Assembly: GCA_963205035.1 (NCBI GenBank)
Contig: CAUJII010000185.1
Span: forward strand, 1 to 13,746
Origin: Spirochaetota bacterium
Lineage (GTDB): Bacteria; Spirochaetota; Leptospiria; Turneriellales; Turneriellaceae
DNA length: 13,746 nt
Direction: 5' to 3'
Part shown: piece by piece, positions 6,173 through 12,462 of the stretch
Numbering within the stretch: the first letter of the stretch is position 1
Layout: each line of letters opens with the position of its first letter
The notes under the pieces: generated by a model
Database searches by the model: none
What the model was told of the DNA's origin: nothing
The model's input: the letters and a program-made list of their open reading frames with translations, nothing else
Translations under genes and position numbers: made by a program

Positions 6173-6841
6173 CTACGGGTACTCTCCCGCGCTGAGGCGC
6201 AACCACGCCATCCGCGCTTCTCCATCGAGCGCAAAAGTCGCTCCCGTATTGCCAACAGCAATCGCAAAAGTCGCCTTTTCGGTTCCCCGGAGAGCCGCGA
6301 GCGTCTCGCGGGGGATTTTCATTCCCAGCGAATAGACTGTCCAAGTGCGCCGCACTCCTCCCGCACCGGCAGGCTTTCCGAACGTGATGTATTCCGACTG
6401 GGCCTGGACATCGTTCGACATCGGAGGCAGAAATTCGTCGCGCTGGCCCGTGTCTAAAACAGCGGCCATCTCTTCTGTTTTCTCCGCTCTACTTTCGAGA
6501 ATTTCAATCGGCGTTTTTGCTGCGCCGACTTCGAGCCATGCACGGCCTCTTACCGGTGGATCGTCTTCGTAGAGAGAGATTTCAATTTTGAGATCGATAT
6601 CTTCTTTCTTGTTCGCATCCGCTTTTAGAATGCACACTGCCGCACGCTTTCCCCGCTGGTATTCTTCAACGAGGTTACCGCCCAGCGTAACGTAGTGCTG
6701 CGTCTTGAGGCGCAAATATGCAGGCGCACCGTCTCTTGCTGCGACGAATCGAACAGTATTCAACCCGCTCGAACACGCGGCGAAGAGAAAAAGAGCGGCG
6801 AGAAAAACCGCTCTCGGTTTAGGCGTTTTACGCGCTTGCAA
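6173..6841 (-). CDS. Predicted lipoprotein, function unknown, TTG start
   Basis: The frame extends further upstream, but that part runs deep inside the acyl-CoA dehydrogenase gene. The likely start is TTG at 6841, giving 222 residues. From there the protein has a basic N-terminus (QARKTPKPR), a hydrophobic stretch AVFLAALFLF and FAAC with C23 as the lipidation site. This is a lipoprotein signal peptide of the relaxed spirochaetal type. The mature part mixes acidic and beta-like stretches and contains RGRAWLEVG and TWTVYSLGMKIP. I do not recognise a family. It may be exported to the cell envelope. The start overlaps the dehydrogenase stop by 14 nt, so it is probably translated from the same mRNA. 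No strong Shine-Dalgarno precedes the TTG, and no ATG occurs before the signal peptide. Confidence 0.72.
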   Translation of the reverse strand: MQARKTPKPRAVFLAALFLFAACSSGLNTVRFVAARDGAPAYLRLKTQHYVTLGGNLVEEYQRGKRAAVCILKADANKKEDIDLKIEISLYEDDPPVRGRAWLEVGAAKTPIEILESRAEKTEEMAAVLDTGQRDEFLPPMSNDVQAQSEYITFGKPAGAGGVRRTWTVYSLGMKIPRETLAALRGTEKATFAIAVGNTGATFALDGEARMAWLRLSAGEYP

Positions 6842-7985
6842 GTCCCAAGTTTTTGGAAATAATCTCGCGCATAATTTCAGACGTTCCCGCGTAGATGGTT
6901 TGTACGCGGCAATCGAGGTATGCCTTTGCGATAGGATATTCCAACATGAAGCCATAACCGCCGAAAAACTGCAAGCACTTAGAGACATGCGCTTGCAACA
7001 TTTCAGAGCATTGCAGCTTTACAGCCGACGCTTGCGCAGGCGTTGCTTCGCCTTTCATGTGGAGTTCGACGATGCGGTCGCAATACGAGCGCGCGGCTTC
7101 TTGCTCGACATACATATCGACCAAACTAAACCGTGTGTTTTGGAATGCGCCGATGGGTTTGCCGAACGCTTTCCGCTCGTTGCAGTACTTCACAGTTTGG
7201 TCGAGCACCACTTCAGCCGAAGCAATATTCGAGATCGCGAGCACCAAACGCTCCTGCGCCAACGACATCATAAGGTAGCGGAAACCTGCGTTCAGTTTTC
7301 CAATCAGGTTTTCTTTGGGAACTTTGACATCGTTGAAGTGTAATTCCGACGTGTCTTGCGCATGCAGACCGATTTTCTTAAGTTTGCGGCCGCGTTCGAA
7401 GCCGGCCATCCCACGCTCGACCATGAGGAGCGATATGCCGCCTTGGCCTTCGCCCGTGCGCGCGACGACGATGCACAGGTCGGAAAGATAACCGTTAGAG
7501 ATAAATGTTTTTGAACCGTTGAGAAGATAATGGTCGCCTTTATCGACTGCGCGTGTTGTAACAGCCGCAAGGTCTGAACCCGTGCCGGGTTCTGTCATCG
7601 CGATTGAAAGAATTTTCGTACCGTCGATGACTCCCGGTAGCCAGCGCTTCTTTTGTTCCTCGTTCGCGTAGTGCAAGATGTAAGGAGCGATAACGTCTGC
7701 ATGCAGCGAAATGAAAAAACCTGAAGACGCTGCTTTCGCAAGCTCTTCGATGACGATGACGTTATAGAGAAAATCGAGTCCCATGCCGCCGTACTCTTCG
7801 GGAAAGTTGGGGCAAATCATTCCGAGCTTGCCGGCTTTTTCCCAAACATCGCGCGTTACTTCGCCGGCTTTTTCCCATTCTTCGTGACGGGGTACGCATT
7901 CGTTCGCAATGAAGTCTGCAACCATCTTGCGGAACTCTTCGTGTTCCGGCGTGAAAGGCAGTAGTCGAGGTAGTCTTTTTACCAT
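6828..7985 (-). CDS. Acyl-CoA dehydrogenase, long-chain or isovaleryl-type active site
   Basis: This 385-residue FAD flavoprotein oxidises acyl-CoA to trans-2-enoyl-CoA and passes electrons to electron-transfer flavoprotein. Signatures are AMTEPGTGSDL at 129-139 (flavin and substrate contacts), NGSKTFISNG, ERKAFGKPIGAFQ, and near the C-terminus FGGYGFMLEYPIAKAY followed by IYAGTSEIM. The usual catalytic Glu of IYEGT is Ala here. E245 in AQERLVLAI matches the alternative base used by long-chain and isovaleryl-CoA dehydrogenases, so the enzyme should be active. The start is ATG 7985 with AGGAG 5 nt upstream. A longer frame to 8081 exists, but its extra residues are not family-like. It shares a transcript with the lipoprotein gene and probably has its own promoter behind the AraC-type gene. 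Confidence 0.94.
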   Translation of the reverse strand: MVKRLPRLLPFTPEHEEFRKMVADFIANECVPRHEEWEKAGEVTRDVWEKAGKLGMICPNFPEEYGGMGLDFLYNVIVIEELAKAASSGFFISLHADVIAPYILHYANEEQKKRWLPGVIDGTKILSIAMTEPGTGSDLAAVTTRAVDKGDHYLLNGSKTFISNGYLSDLCIVVARTGEGQGGISLLMVERGMAGFERGRKLKKIGLHAQDTSELHFNDVKVPKENLIGKLNAGFRYLMMSLAQERLVLAISNIASAEVVLDQTVKYCNERKAFGKPIGAFQNTRFSLVDMYVEQEAARSYCDRIVELHMKGEATPAQASAVKLQCSEMLQAHVSKCLQFFGGYGFMLEYPIAKAYLDCRVQTIYAGTSEIMREIISKNLGLASA

Positions 7986-8000
7986 GTTGTCTCCTAAATT

Positions 8001-8012
8001 GGGATTACTCCC
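8001..8012. promoter_or_regulatory. Short dyad upstream of the acyl-CoA dehydrogenase gene
   Basis: GGGA-TTAC-TCCC is a perfect 4-bp dyad in the leader between the promoter candidate and the Shine-Dalgarno. It could be an operator or a chance palindrome. Confidence 0.25.
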
Positions 8013-8058
8013 ATCTCGTGAGACTTTTTTGTAATCGGCGTCGCCACGTAAACGCCTT

Positions 8059-8088
8059 AGAATATTGCCTGGCACATTCAAGTTCCAA
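8059..8088 (-). promoter_or_regulatory. Candidate promoter for the acyl-CoA dehydrogenase and lipoprotein genes
   Basis: On the minus strand TTGGAA (8083-8088) and TATTCT (8059-8064) are separated by 18 bp, each matching the sigma-70 consensus at 4 of 6 positions. It lies in the 123 nt gap after the AraC-type gene. An imperfect hairpin (8068-8096) overlaps the -35 side. Confidence 0.4.
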
Positions 8089-8108
8089 GTGCAAGGTTTT
8101 CGACCGCA

Positions 8109-9257
8109 TTAGGCATGCGCACGCCTATACTGCAGCGGCGACATCCCAACCGATTTTAGAAAAACAGAATTGAAATGCGATTTCGTGCCAAACCCTGAAG
8201 CGAAAGCAACCTCGATGATACTTTTTTCCGGCTCCTGGCGCAATAGTCTTTGAGCTTCTTCGACGCGGTGCGTGTTCACCAAGTTTGAAAAACTCTTCGC
8301 AAAGCGCACATTGATATACTCCGAAAGCTGGTGGGGAGTGATTTGCAATAAGCGAGCCAGTCGCGTGACGGAAAGACGTTCATCCAACCACACTTTTTCT
8401 TCGTGGAAGAGTAGATCGAGTCGCTCTTCAAGAAGTCCGAGGTCAACCCCCTTCAGTTGCGAGTGTTGATATTTTTGATTCCGCGCCACTTCTTGAAGCG
8501 GAAGGAAAAACTCCGGATAGCGGATGGAACCAATATAACCAAAAATAATACTCAAAGAGATGAGGATGCAACTCACGCTGAGAAAATCGATGCGATGCAT
8601 TGCGACTCCGAGAATCGCAAGTACAGGAGTTATGAGCGACCCAATCAGGAAGATGATAATATAGAGGCGTATGCCAGCGAATTCGACGAGCGGTAGCTTC
8701 AATAAAAAACGCGCTCCCCATCCATTAAATACATAATATACTGTGTTTACAGAAAATGCTATCAGCACCAATACATCGTGCGTATCGTGGGATTTCTCCT
8801 TGAACGCAAAGAGCAGATCGAGAAGCGATAAATCCCTTTGCGGATAGAAAGGGGAAGCGACATACATGAGGCTCAGCACAGGCAGGAACCATTGGAGCAC
8901 AATGCGGCGCGGCGGGATTTCTTCATCCGGCAAGAGTGCGAATTTCAAGAAATAATGGATGCTTGGGCCCAATGCAAAAAGCAGCGGAATATGCCAATGA
9001 AGACCCGGCGGTGGTGGAAAGATTGTGCGATCGAAAAGTGTGCCGGCGAAATAGAGGATATACGCGAGAATCATCAACGTCAAAATGAGATAACCGTGGC
9101 GGGGAGTAATACGCCCCAAAGATAAGCGGGCCACAACTTGGAGAAGTGCCAAGAACGCGCAGAATAGAAAAAAATAACCGAGCACTCTTCGATACCTATT
9201 AAGAAACCAATACTGTAAACTGAAAATCTGGGCCTCGCAACTCCAAATAGTGACCAT
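8109..9257 (-). CDS. Membrane-anchored AraC-family transcriptional regulator
   Basis: This 382-residue protein has seven predicted membrane helices (about 28-46, 56-75, 88-108, 119-134, 162-180, 195-219, 226-245) and a cytoplasmic C-terminal AraC DNA-binding domain. The domain has two helix-turn-helix units: LSVTRLARLLQITPHQLSEY near 295-314, then SIIEVAFASGFGTKSHFN with GMSPLQYRR at the end. Membrane AraC proteins of this shape are known in several bacterial groups, including Leptospira. They probably sense an envelope or lipophilic signal. The start is uncertain. ATG 9257 has no Shine-Dalgarno and lies only 1 nt beyond a strong -10. GTG 9185 would begin just before helix 1 (VLGYFFLFCAF) and would leave a normal leader. 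The gene is divergent from the 190-aa gene at 9405, a likely target, and lies upstream of the acyl-CoA dehydrogenase gene. Confidence 0.9.
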   Translation of the reverse strand: MVTIWSCEAQIFSLQYWFLNRYRRVLGYFFLFCAFLALLQVVARLSLGRITPRHGYLILTLMILAYILYFAGTLFDRTIFPPPPGLHWHIPLLFALGPSIHYFLKFALLPDEEIPPRRIVLQWFLPVLSLMYVASPFYPQRDLSLLDLLFAFKEKSHDTHDVLVLIAFSVNTVYYVFNGWGARFLLKLPLVEFAGIRLYIIIFLIGSLITPVLAILGVAMHRIDFLSVSCILISLSIIFGYIGSIRYPEFFLPLQEVARNQKYQHSQLKGVDLGLLEERLDLLFHEEKVWLDERLSVTRLARLLQITPHQLSEYINVRFAKSFSNLVNTHRVEEAQRLLRQEPEKSIIEVAFASGFGTKSHFNSVFLKSVGMSPLQYRRAHA

Positions 9258-9258
9258 T

Positions 9259-9286
9259 TTTATAAGATTGGTCGATTTTTTTTCAA
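9259..9286 (-). promoter_or_regulatory. Strong sigma-70-like promoter of the AraC-type gene
   Basis: On the minus strand TTGAAA (9281-9286), a 16 bp spacer and TATAAA (9259-9264) form the best promoter match in the window. Transcription would begin near 9250-9254, inside or just after the upstream-most ATG (9257). The mRNA is therefore leaderless or, more likely, the true start codon lies further in. Confidence 0.6.
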
Positions 9287-9368
9287 TTTGACGTCATAAG
9301 ACAGCAGTGATTGTCCAATCGTTAAAAATCGTGTGCGCTTCGAGTGCGCTCCGACACGGACTGATTGG
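9266..9368. promoter_or_regulatory. Divergent intergenic region with repeated short motifs
   Basis: GATTGG occurs at 9266-9271 and 9363-9368 and as its complement CCAATC at 9315-9320. GTGCGCT is directly repeated at 9333-9339 and 9344-9350, 11 bp apart, about one helical turn. The palindrome TGACGTCA lies at 9289-9296. AraC-type regulators often bind direct repeats next to their own gene, so these are candidate sites. No convincing -35/-10 pair for the plus-strand gene was found. Confidence 0.3.
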
Positions 9369-9404
9369 GCAGCCACTGACTGAACGAACATCAAGGAGAA
9401 TTCA

Positions 9405-9977
9405 ATGAGTACAACAACAGCGACAGCAACAAAAACGGCAGCGGTGCAATCTGCACCCGCACGAGTTCATAATGCGCGGCATACGCTCGACACGCTTGCG
9501 CAAATGAGCTCTGCGGAGCTCGACACCTTATTTCGAGCGGGAAGCCTTCCGCAAGATTTTTCAAGAGTGAACGGTAAGCCCAAAGGACGAATGCTCGCCG
9601 TCGACCAACTCGGCGACAACTTAGCTGCGGGAGTTGTGCGGAGCTTTGCCGCCATGGGCGTTTTTCCATGGGATGGTAAGACATTCACGCATACTTCGGG
9701 GAGCGAAGGAAAGGGAATCAACCGTGTAAAACTGGTCATAGCGCAGATGGATTGGTTTCCATTTGCAACTCGCGTCGAGCCTTCGGCGATTGACGGTAAG
9801 CCGTGCATCTTCTTAGATTACGAGCAGCCTGAAAATCCTTGGTTCATCGGTAAGATCCACGATGAAATTCGCGAAGTCTCGCCTGGGCTGTACTTGGGGC
9901 CAGCCATGTGGAAACGTGAGAGTGGGCCGCTTCTCATTCTTTGGTTCGCCGTCGACTTTAACGAACAAAGAGCGTAG
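9405..9977 (+). CDS. Conserved-looking protein of unknown function, 190 aa
   Basis: The start is firm: AAGGAG (9393-9398) lies 6 nt before ATG. The first 20 residues are rich in Thr and Ala (MSTTTATATKTAAVQ) and look disordered. The rest is a compact globular domain. It opens with a helical segment (MSSAELDTLFRAGSLP), then alternating beta-like stretches such as GKPKGRMLAV, INRVKLVIAQMDWFPF and KPCIFLDYEQPENPWF. It ends with REVSPGLYLGPAMWK and LLILWFAVDF. No signal peptide or membrane helix is seen, so it should be cytoplasmic. The pattern, with buried aromatics and a terminal Trp-Phe strand, suggests a lipocalin-like or other small-ligand-binding beta fold. I cannot name a family. It is divergent from the membrane AraC-type regulator gene, and a terminator-like hairpin follows it. 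Confidence 0.88.
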   Translation: MSTTTATATKTAAVQSAPARVHNARHTLDTLAQMSSAELDTLFRAGSLPQDFSRVNGKPKGRMLAVDQLGDNLAAGVVRSFAAMGVFPWDGKTFTHTSGSEGKGINRVKLVIAQMDWFPFATRVEPSAIDGKPCIFLDYEQPENPWFIGKIHDEIREVSPGLYLGPAMWKRESGPLLILWFAVDFNEQRA

Positions 9978-9989
9978 CGGTTTAGGCCG

Positions 9990-10023
9990 AAGGTGTACGC
10001 GCTTTCTACGGCACCTTTTTTTT
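9990..10023 (+). terminator. Rho-independent terminator of the 190-aa gene, inside the convergent gene's end
   Basis: AAGGTG (9990-9995) pairs with CACCTT (10012-10017) and merges into a run of eight T residues (10016-10023). It starts 12 nt after the stop at 9977. The right arm and T-run lie inside the last codons of the minus-strand acyltransferase gene, encoding its Lys-Lys-Lys-Val-Pro tail. Confidence 0.65.
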
Positions 10024-10722
10024 AGAGGGTTTCTTTCCGGCAAATTCGGAAACACCCGCCATCGCGTCGAGGTGCTCGCGTTGCGCACGCATGCGTTTTT
10101 CGTGGAACTGTCGTCTTCCTTCTCTTTCCTCTTCGCTCTGCTTACGCGCTTCGACGACTGGTTCTTCGAGAGAAACCAAGAGCGTTGTAAAAGGCTTTGG
10201 GATGAGAAAGCCATCCCAACTATTGAGCCGCCAAAAGCGTTTCGGTGCAACGCACACGCTCACAAGTTCTGTTTGCGTGAGCTGCGACGCGACAAGCGCG
10301 CCGGATTGAAAAACGTAAAGCGGACCGCGTGGCCCGTCGGGGGTTATGACCACGGAGCTCTTGCGCCGCAAGAGAGCGTGGCTCACCATCGTGAGAGCCT
10401 CTTTGCCACCGCGCGAAGACGAGCCACGCGCCACATCGCCCCCCCACCGTTTGACGACATTTGCAATCGCTTCACCATCCGACGATTGGCTAATGAGCAC
10501 CGTCAGGTGGATGCCTTTGTCGAAAAAAACTCTCTTCAAGAATGCCGACGCCATAAAAATTCTGTTGTGCCAAAAGAGAAAAATGACTCCCCTGCGGCGC
10601 GCTAAAATATCGGCGCGCACGGCAGTGCCTTCGACAACGCGCACACGGCATGTCATGTAAATAAACTCCATTCCCCATTTGAGGAGGGTTGTCAAGAGCC
10701 ACTTTCCGAACGTTTGCAGCAT
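10006..10722 (-). CDS. DUF374-family lysophospholipid acyltransferase-like protein
   Basis: This 238-residue protein (from ATG 10722) belongs to the DUF374 group of the glycerolipid/lipid A acyltransferase superfamily, acting at the inner face of the inner membrane. Family hallmarks are FLFWHNR at 48-54 with the putative catalytic His52, SQSSDGE at 78-84, RGSSSRGG at 99-106 and TPDGPRGP at 127-134. The N-terminal stretch FGKWLLTTLLKWGMEFIYM is a likely membrane anchor. The C-terminus is highly charged with a Lys-rich tail. The acyl acceptor is unknown; phospholipid or lipid A roles are both possible. The start is uncertain. GTG 10794 would add 24 residues with no better Shine-Dalgarno, and ATG 10722 fits the family N-terminus. 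The gene is convergent with the 190-aa gene and divergent from the phosphatase gene. Confidence 0.88.
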   Translation of the reverse strand: MLQTFGKWLLTTLLKWGMEFIYMTCRVRVVEGTAVRADILARRRGVIFLFWHNRIFMASAFLKRVFFDKGIHLTVLISQSSDGEAIANVVKRWGGDVARGSSSRGGKEALTMVSHALLRRKSSVVITPDGPRGPLYVFQSGALVASQLTQTELVSVCVAPKRFWRLNSWDGFLIPKPFTTLLVSLEEPVVEARKQSEEEREGRRQFHEKRMRAQREHLDAMAGVSEFAGKKPSKKKVP

Positions 10723-10787
10723 AGGTTCGCATCTAAGATAAGACACCCTGCGCAAACGAAGTATCTGCGCGGGCGAGTTTTGGTGGG

Positions 10788-10801
10788 AACTCACGCGAGT
10801 T
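10788..10801. promoter_or_regulatory. Inverted repeat between the divergent acyltransferase and phosphatase genes
   Basis: AACTC-ACGC-GAGTT is a perfect 5-bp stem with a 4-base loop. It can extend by a G-T wobble and a G-C pair. It covers the alternative GTG start of the acyltransferase gene and would be in that gene's leader if ATG 10722 is used. It could be an operator or a leader hairpin. No convincing promoter pair was found in this gap. Confidence 0.3.
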
Positions 10802-10869
10802 TCTGCCTAAACTCTAAGCGGAAAATCGCCCGTGCGCTGGTCGCTTCTTAATAGTTTACACACAGTCTA

Positions 10870-12462
10870 ATGAGTGTCAAACGAACCACGAGAAGAACCG
10901 TGTTTCGCCGCCTTTCGCTCACAACACGTCTCAGTTTTTTATTCTTCATTTTTACCTTAGTCAACTTGTTTGTGTTCTGGCTCGCCATCGGCTCGAACCA
11001 AATGCGCCTTCTCGCCGAAAAAGCAACGCTGCAAATCGACAATAGTTTAGAGGGTGTGGAAGCAAAGCTCGCCCTACTTCTCAAAAATAATCCGCAAGTC
11101 CAACACGAAGAGTTTTACAAGTCCAAAGATGCAGTAAAGACCATGCTCGCTCTTTTTGAGACAAAAGAAAATGCTGTGATGCAGTCGCTTCTTGAATTGC
11201 AGGTGGCGACGGAACAGAATGCGGTGCTGGCACAGTGGTCGAAAGAGCCTAATGCGAAGCCTATGACCCATTTGACGTCAAAAGAAGGGCAGAACACTCT
11301 CAAGGCGCGGCGGCTTAAAGAATTCAGCAACGAATCTTTTTATAGCTTTCCCGATGTAAAAAACTTTCGTCTTACAGTCTACATGCCATACCTCGCTCAA
11401 AACGGGCAGTATCTCTTGCTACGCGCTGTATTTTCTCTCGAAGGGTTAGACGTGGAACTATCTCGCCTTCTGCGTTTGGGTGCGGCGGTTATGGGATTAC
11501 TCCTTGTGATACAAGGCATCTTGGCTTTCTTTCTTTATCGCCTACTCGTTAGACCTTTAAGAGAACTCAAAATCGCCTCGCAGATTACAGGGCGTGGTGA
11601 TTTCCATCAAATCGCGGGCTATGAAAAACGCGAAGACGAAGTCGGTACGCTCGTCGCCTCGTTTAATAAAATGTCGAATGACATCAAAGAACAAAAGGTA
11701 ACGATTGCGAAAAACTTTGAGGAGATCAAAGCGCGCGATGAAATGATGCAACACGAACTGACAATCGCTCAGCACATTCAAAAAAGTATTTTTCCGAAAG
11801 ATGAAATGCCACATAAGTCGAGCCTTACGTACAAACCACTCTACGCTGTCTCGGGCGACTTTTACGATGTTTATCCATTGCCAGACGGGAGCACTGCGTA
11901 CGTTGTGTGCGATGCGTCGGGGCATGGCGTGCCAGCGGCTCTCTTAACGATGATGGCGAAAACAGCTTTTGCAAGCGCGATAGAACAAACTCAGGATCCG
12001 GGCAAACTTTTGCACGAGGTGAATAAGCAGCTTTCAGCATCGCTCGAAATGACGGGGCAATATCTCACCGCATTTTTTGTGCGCGTGTATCCTCAAAGAA
12101 TTGAATACTGCAATGCGACGCATCCCGAACCGATCGTACTACTACCACATAACGAAGAAATACATACCCTCACGTCGACTGGCTTTTACGTAGGCATGCT
12201 TTCAGAGCCACCGTTCGCATATTCGGGTGAGGTTTTCGATACCTCGCCCGGCACGCGTATAATTCTTTATACCGATGGAATTACCGAAGCGCGGAATAAC
12301 GAAGGCGAGCTTTATGGCGTCGCACGGTTTAAGGCGGCAATTCAGAAAGCGCGTGCACTCGACGTGGACGCTCTGCGTGCCGCTCTTCTCGAAGATTTAG
12401 AATCTTTCACTGAAGGCTATCCGCTGGAAGACGATGTCACACTCTTGGTGCTTGAGGTTTAG
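10870..12462 (+). CDS. Membrane sensor with HAMP domain and SpoIIE-type PP2C phosphatase
   Basis: This 530-residue inner-membrane protein has a basic N-terminus, helix 1 (about 21-41), an extracytoplasmic sensor region (about 42-200) of no recognised family, helix 2 (about 202-226), and a HAMP domain from RPLRELK (228) to about 276. A signalling helix with ELTIAQHIQKSIFP follows, then a SpoIIE/RsbU-like PP2C domain (about 315-530). Metal ligands are present: D330 and D333 in GDFYD, D348 in DASGHG, D469 in TDGITEA, and D521/D522 in EDDVTLL. The enzyme should be active. Such proteins dephosphorylate anti-sigma-factor antagonists (STAS domain) in partner switching, in response to an external signal. 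No STAS or anti-sigma gene is in the window. The start ATG lacks a clear Shine-Dalgarno, but the basic region and helix 1 support it. The next gene starts directly after its stop codon. Confidence 0.94.
   Translation: MSVKRTTRRTVFRRLSLTTRLSFLFFIFTLVNLFVFWLAIGSNQMRLLAEKATLQIDNSLEGVEAKLALLLKNNPQVQHEEFYKSKDAVKTMLALFETKENAVMQSLLELQVATEQNAVLAQWSKEPNAKPMTHLTSKEGQNTLKARRLKEFSNESFYSFPDVKNFRLTVYMPYLAQNGQYLLLRAVFSLEGLDVELSRLLRLGAAVMGLLLVIQGILAFFLYRLLVRPLRELKIASQITGRGDFHQIAGYEKREDEVGTLVASFNKMSNDIKEQKVTIAKNFEEIKARDEMMQHELTIAQHIQKSIFPKDEMPHKSSLTYKPLYAVSGDFYDVYPLPDGSTAYVVCDASGHGVPAALLTMMAKTAFASAIEQTQDPGKLLHEVNKQLSASLEMTGQYLTAFFVRVYPQRIEYCNATHPEPIVLLPHNEEIHTLTSTGFYVGMLSEPPFAYSGEVFDTSPGTRIILYTDGITEARNNEGELYGVARFKAAIQKARALDVDALRAALLEDLESFTEGYPLEDDVTLLVLEV

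Noticed and set aside
6842..6988. N-terminal extension of the lipoprotein frame to an ATG at 6988
   Set aside because: It would overlap the dehydrogenase by 161 nt and place the signal peptide about 50 residues inside the protein.
6705..7343. A 212-codon open frame on the plus strand
   Set aside because: It is antisense to the acyl-CoA dehydrogenase and lipoprotein genes. The dehydrogenase is certain and no family is recognisable on this strand.
7986..8081. N-terminal extension of the acyl-CoA dehydrogenase to 8081
   Set aside because: The ATG at 7985 has AGGAG 5 nt upstream and gives the normal family length. The extension crosses the promoter candidate.
8068..8100. Hairpin followed by TTTT on the plus strand after the AraC-type gene's end
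   Set aside because: The T-run is on the plus strand, where no gene ends. On the minus strand, which carries the genes, no T-run follows, so it is not a terminator for them.
9862..10605. A 247-codon open frame on the plus strand overlapping the 190-aa gene
   Set aside because: It is antisense to the DUF374-type gene and crosses the terminator of the 190-aa gene. Its sequence is Arg-rich shadow.
10847..10859. CTTAATAGTTTAC just upstream of the phosphatase start, resembling the GTAATA element
   Set aside because: It is one base too short and lacks the left half-site. It is too weak to count as a copy.
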